Source: Desulfatitalea tepidiphila (GTDB taxonomy: Bacteria > Desulfobacterota > Desulfobacteria > Desulfobacterales > Desulfosarcinaceae). From it: a stretch of DNA of 64,000 nt. The DNA lies in NCBI RefSeq assembly GCF_001293685.1, contig NZ_BCAG01000003.1, forward strand, positions 372,001 to 436,000. Direction: 5' to 3'. Each line of letters starts with the position of its first letter. The stretch's first letter is position 1. This document shows positions 61,373 to 64,000 of this stretch, one piece after another. Position numbers and translations under genes: made by a program. Under the pieces are notes generated by a model. It had not been told where the DNA came from. It saw only the letters and a list, made by a program, of their open reading frames with translations, and did no database searches.

Positions 61373-61684
61373 ATGGACGTAAAGGACTTTTGTTCGGCAA
61401 TGGAATCGGAAATGACCTCATGGAAAGCCAAGATGTATGATGCCATGAGAAAAATCGATAAATTAGGAACCGCTGAAAAAGAAAAGCTTCTGATGAACAT
61501 CCAGGACCTCAATATGCTCATGGACGAGATGGCCCAACGGGTGGATCAGCTACGAACCGAGTGCCCGTCAGATTGGAGCCCCATCAAAAAGGAATTGGAG
61601 CAGGGAACTATCGACATGCGTGGCAAATATGAGGATACCATGGAATTCATCGGCAAGGCAGCACCGGTCTCGATCCCCGGATAG
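61373..61684 (+). CDS. Small helical protein of unknown function
   Basis: The 103-residue protein is almost wholly charged helix, likely a coiled coil (Lys-Ile-Asp-Lys-Leu-Gly, Glu-Lys-Glu-Lys-Leu-Leu, then Leu-Asn-Met-Leu-Met-Asp-Glu-Met-Ala-Gln). AAAAGGAG stands before ATG 61373 and a good terminator follows at 61723, so it is a single-gene transcript. The family is not recognised. Confidence 0.7.
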   Translation: MDVKDFCSAMESEMTSWKAKMYDAMRKIDKLGTAEKEKLLMNIQDLNMLMDEMAQRVDQLRTECPSDWSPIKKELEQGTIDMRGKYEDTMEFIGKAAPVSIPG

Positions 61685-61722
61685 TTTGGATCCCAGGGTA
61701 ATTGGGATCCTGAAAGACAGGC

Positions 61723-61753
61723 AAAAGGCCGAATGCCATCACTCGGCCTTTTT
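61723..61753 (+). terminator. Rho-independent terminator
   Basis: AAAAGGCCGA (61723-61732) pairs with TCGGCCTTTTT (61743-61753) around a ten-base loop, ending in a T-run, 38 bases past the small helical gene. It is symmetrical and might work in both directions. Confidence 0.85.
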
Positions 61754-61814
61754 GCCATTTTTAAATAGAGCATCATCGATTAGCGATGATCCTGCCGGCA
61801 GGATGTTAAATTAA

Positions 61815-62789
61815 ATGAACTATTCCCTGAAATTCAGTCCGATCGGCATCATTGCGTTGATTTTTCTCTTGGGTGCTTGCACTGGGTCATTGTCATCGAC
61901 AAACATCAAGGGCCCATCCACATACAAGCAACGCATGGATCTTGTCACTGGCGGGTATCAGCGTTCCTACCGGGTACACATTCCTTCAGGTTATGACGGC
62001 TTAACCTCGTTGTCGCTTGTAGTCGTCATTCACGGTGCATTCGATACGGCCAGAGGCATTGAGAAAATTTCCGGATTCAGCCAGATCGCCGATCGGGAGA
62101 CTTTTATTGTCCTTTATCCAGAGGGCATTGGGATTTTGGGCTATCTGCAACACTGGAATGCGGGACACTGTTGCGGAAAAGCCGCCAATGAGCAAATTGA
62201 CGATGTGGGATATCTTGCCGAGGCTATAGAAGATGTATGCATGCGACTAACGGTGGATAGAAGCCGCGTTTATATGGTTGGTTTTTCAAACGGTGGCATG
62301 ATGACTTATCGATTTGCAGCAGAACACCCCGATAAACTTGCTGCCGCTTGCGCCATCGCCGCAAGCATCGGTGGCCGTTCCAATGCGGCCGCACCATTAT
62401 GGCGTATCCAAAAGCCCGATAAAAAGCTGCCCATCTTTATCATGCATGGCTTGAATGATGATGACATACCTTTCGCAGGTGGGCGATCGATGGTGCGAAA
62501 GGGCGATCGAAGCTATCTTTCCGTCAGAGATTCGGTCCAGTTTTGGATTGACGCCAATGGTTGCAACGGCCCTCCGGTGATTTCGGATTTATGCGGCGGC
62601 TGCGTACAGATCCAGACATGGCATGACAACACGAAAGCATCTGAAACGGTCTTGTGTGTGATCAAAAACTGGGGCCATATTTGGCCGGGACCCTATTTTA
62701 CCGGCAAACTGGCCGACAATAATGCCCTGTATGGTTTTAATGCTGCCGAACTAATCTGGTCCTTCTTCAAGAAATTTCCTTGTACTTAA
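61815..62789 (+). CDS. Esterase lipoprotein (PHB depolymerase/feruloyl esterase type)
   Basis: The 324-residue exported lipoprotein has a lipobox Leu-Leu-Gly-Ala-Cys (Cys near 22). It belongs to the alpha/beta-hydrolase group with polyhydroxybutyrate depolymerases and feruloyl esterases: Val-Ile-His-Gly-Ala (about 72-76), Asn-Ala-Gly-His-Cys-Cys-Gly, nucleophile Gly-Phe-Ser-Asn-Gly-Gly (about 156-161), Met-His-Gly-Leu-Asn-Asp-Asp-Asp and a His in Asn-Trp-Gly-His-Ile-Trp-Pro-Gly. It would cut ester polymers or plant esters outside the membrane. It stands alone. Confidence 0.82.
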   Translation: MNYSLKFSPIGIIALIFLLGACTGSLSSTNIKGPSTYKQRMDLVTGGYQRSYRVHIPSGYDGLTSLSLVVVIHGAFDTARGIEKISGFSQIADRETFIVLYPEGIGILGYLQHWNAGHCCGKAANEQIDDVGYLAEAIEDVCMRLTVDRSRVYMVGFSNGGMMTYRFAAEHPDKLAAACAIAASIGGRSNAAAPLWRIQKPDKKLPIFIMHGLNDDDIPFAGGRSMVRKGDRSYLSVRDSVQFWIDANGCNGPPVISDLCGGCVQIQTWHDNTKASETVLCVIKNWGHIWPGPYFTGKLADNNALYGFNAAELIWSFFKKFPCT

Positions 62790-63081
62790 GCGCATCAAAA
62801 AAGGTGGAACTCCCAAATGGCCAAGTCCTACCATATCAGCATTGTTCGAACAATTTTCTAAAGGCAATGTCCGATGAATCCTTGCGGTCACATTTTCCAC
62901 GCACCCTGCCTGCCCCGCCGGGCGTTGGGGAGATCTCATCAAAAATAACCTACTATCGGACGTTTACTAACTACATAGGCGGCGCAGCTCAGGGTCACAC
63001 AACTCCCCCTGCGGTCCAAGTAGCGCATGTTTGAGGATGCCGCGATGTGGCTTGATTGGCTATGAACAGAAATAATAAATT

Positions 63082-63270
63082 TCAATCCTCTGAATCGACG
63101 ATCGAAAGTTGCCCTGCGTAACGGCCAACCACGTCACCATCAAAACAGTTCGCCAATTCGGTCTCACTGATACTTTTAACATCCCTTAGCTCATTCAGAG
63201 GGCATACAAATTCGTTTCCGGCCATGTCTTTCACTCTCACGTAAACATCTTCTTTATTTTTTGCGTTCAT
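63082..63270 (-). CDS. Small protein of unknown function
   Basis: The 62-residue protein starts at ATG 63270 with AGGAG upstream. It has two predicted strands (Val-Tyr-Val-Arg-Val-Lys-Asp-Met-Ala-Gly-Asn-Glu-Phe-Val-Cys-Pro) and an acidic C-terminus. No family recognised; composition and start site suggest a real gene. Confidence 0.6.
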   Translation of the reverse strand: MNAKNKEDVYVRVKDMAGNEFVCPLNELRDVKSISETELANCFDGDVVGRYAGQLSIVDSED

Positions 63271-63504
63271 GGACCATTCTCCTTTCTTTTAACATTGCTT
63301 CTTATAATGCAATTCGTTTCCTCCCGATCGATCATCGCTCATAAAATGGTTCAAATATAAATCAACTCATACAGATGGCATCTTTACTACTGCAAATCAG
63401 CCTAAATGAAATGACGCAACCCCTTGATCCAGTATCTGAAAAACGTCAGACTCCCATGTCCGCCCCCAAGAGCCTTGCCGTGACCATTCCCGCAGCAATT
63501 GCCT

Positions 63505-64000
63505 CTAACTGAGAGGAGCATCTTCACGCGTTGTGAGCTGGGTTAGAATTTCCCGCTGGGTCGTCCTCGGTTCGACCTTTTCAAGAATCAGGTTGATCAG
63601 TCGATCATAATTTTCGCTATCTTTTCGAGTATCTATCGCACCCAGAAGCAGCACGGCCTGGCGAATCCGCTCCAGCCACTTTACCGATGCCTGGTAATCA
63701 GAGAAAAAGTGGCCTAAATCGCGCAGCAAGACGGTATCGAATGAAGTTTCCGTTGGGAACCAATCCTCCGGTCGGCCTTCCTCAATGCGTCGCCATCCCA
63801 GATAAGACCCGGCCACTTCGCTATAAACGCTTTCAATTCGATGCCGGACCGATATGGGCAGCCAGTTCAGGTCCCCCAGTTCGGAAGCCATTACAGCACG
63901 GATCCATTCGGTCACAGAGCCACTATCCGCATTTGGGCGGTTACCTCGCGAAATCGCCCCGATAGCCTTCAGCCGCTGTAGGATGCTTCGGTAAAACCTT
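63505..64000 (-). CDS. Hypothetical protein, 5' end beyond the window
   Basis: The frame is open through the right edge of the window; GTG 63915 is only an internal candidate, because in-frame codons continue upstream to 64000. The visible 164 residues are helical and charged, with Trp-rich parts (Tyr-Leu-Gly-Trp-Arg-Arg-Ile-Glu-Glu-Gly). No family is recognised. The stop codon is near 63505. Confidence 0.5.
   Translation of the reverse strand, partial: RFYRSILQRLKAIGAISRGNRPNADSGSVTEWIRAVMASELGDLNWLPISVRHRIESVYSEVAGSYLGWRRIEEGRPEDWFPTETSFDTVLLRDLGHFFSDYQASVKWLERIRQAVLLLGAIDTRKDSENYDRLINLILEKVEPRTTQREILTQLTTREDAPLS

Noticed and set aside
1-64000. tRNA, rRNA or CRISPR arrays
   Set aside because: No cloverleaf-like gene, rRNA segment or regularly spaced repeat set was found on reading both strands; a covariance-model scan would be needed to exclude small RNAs.

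Overview
The window reads as a chromosomal segment (high GC, mostly 55-62%) of an anaerobic Desulfobacterota, most like the Desulfosarcina/Desulfatibacillum group. This is an inference from gene content: class III CoA-transferases, a branched-chain-amide ABC transporter, many PAS hybrid histidine kinases, DUF3786, iron-sulfur flavoproteins and fold-back repeats. No rRNA, tRNA or CRISPR array is visible.

Layout. (1) 0-4.2 kb: two exported proteins of unknown function, then an AT-rich strip of acquired and decaying genes: an XRE antitoxin, a DUF1780 putative nuclease followed by an attC-like hairpin, and an MNT/HEPN toxin-antitoxin pair broken in both genes. (2) 4.3-8.8 kb: a prophage terminase large-subunit remnant split by an IS256-family element that is itself split by an intact IS1634-family element; both insertions keep their target duplications. 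(3) 8.9-19.3 kb: small regulators, a DUF1835 protein, a decayed YnfA gene, a trypsin-like protease with an unknown partner and a phospholipase-A2-like protein, a methyltransferase, VapBC, DUF3786 and L-lactate dehydrogenase. (4) 19.6-30.6 kb: a signalling block, all on the minus strand, with three PAS hybrid kinases (one without an ATPase core), an HDOD protein coupled to an HU/IHF protein, and two methyltransferases. (5) 31-39 kb: cinA, an amidohydrolase, and a two-gene minus-strand operon of an SPFH membrane protein and a double-AAA Lon-like protease. (6) 39-53.4 kb: catabolic and transport genes: SDR, iron-sulfur flavoprotein/SCP2 fusion, MetE/UroD-like protein, NTF2-like protein, thioesterase-fold protein, amidase, then a TetR regulator leading into livKHMGF and two unequal class III CoA-transferase subunits. 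(7) 53.5-64 kb: TPR protein, succinate dehydrogenase/fumarate reductase A and B without an adjacent membrane anchor, a lipid-type run (MFE-2-like SDR, monoacylglycerol-lipase-like hydrolase, GMC-type oxidoreductase, PaaI-type thioesterase), and small hypotheticals.

How it fits together. The TetR-liv-CoA-transferase run looks like uptake and CoA activation of an organic or amino acid; the neighbouring SDR, thioesterase, amidase and oxidoreductase genes suit the later steps. The most distinctive systems are the SPFH plus AAA-Lon pair, which resembles HflKC-FtsH, and the trypsin-like/partner/PLA2-like cluster, which may be a conflict system. A family of about 305-bp fold-back elements occurs three times (31.4, 42.5 and 56.8 kb), two with flanking 9-bp direct repeats; each lies between genes.
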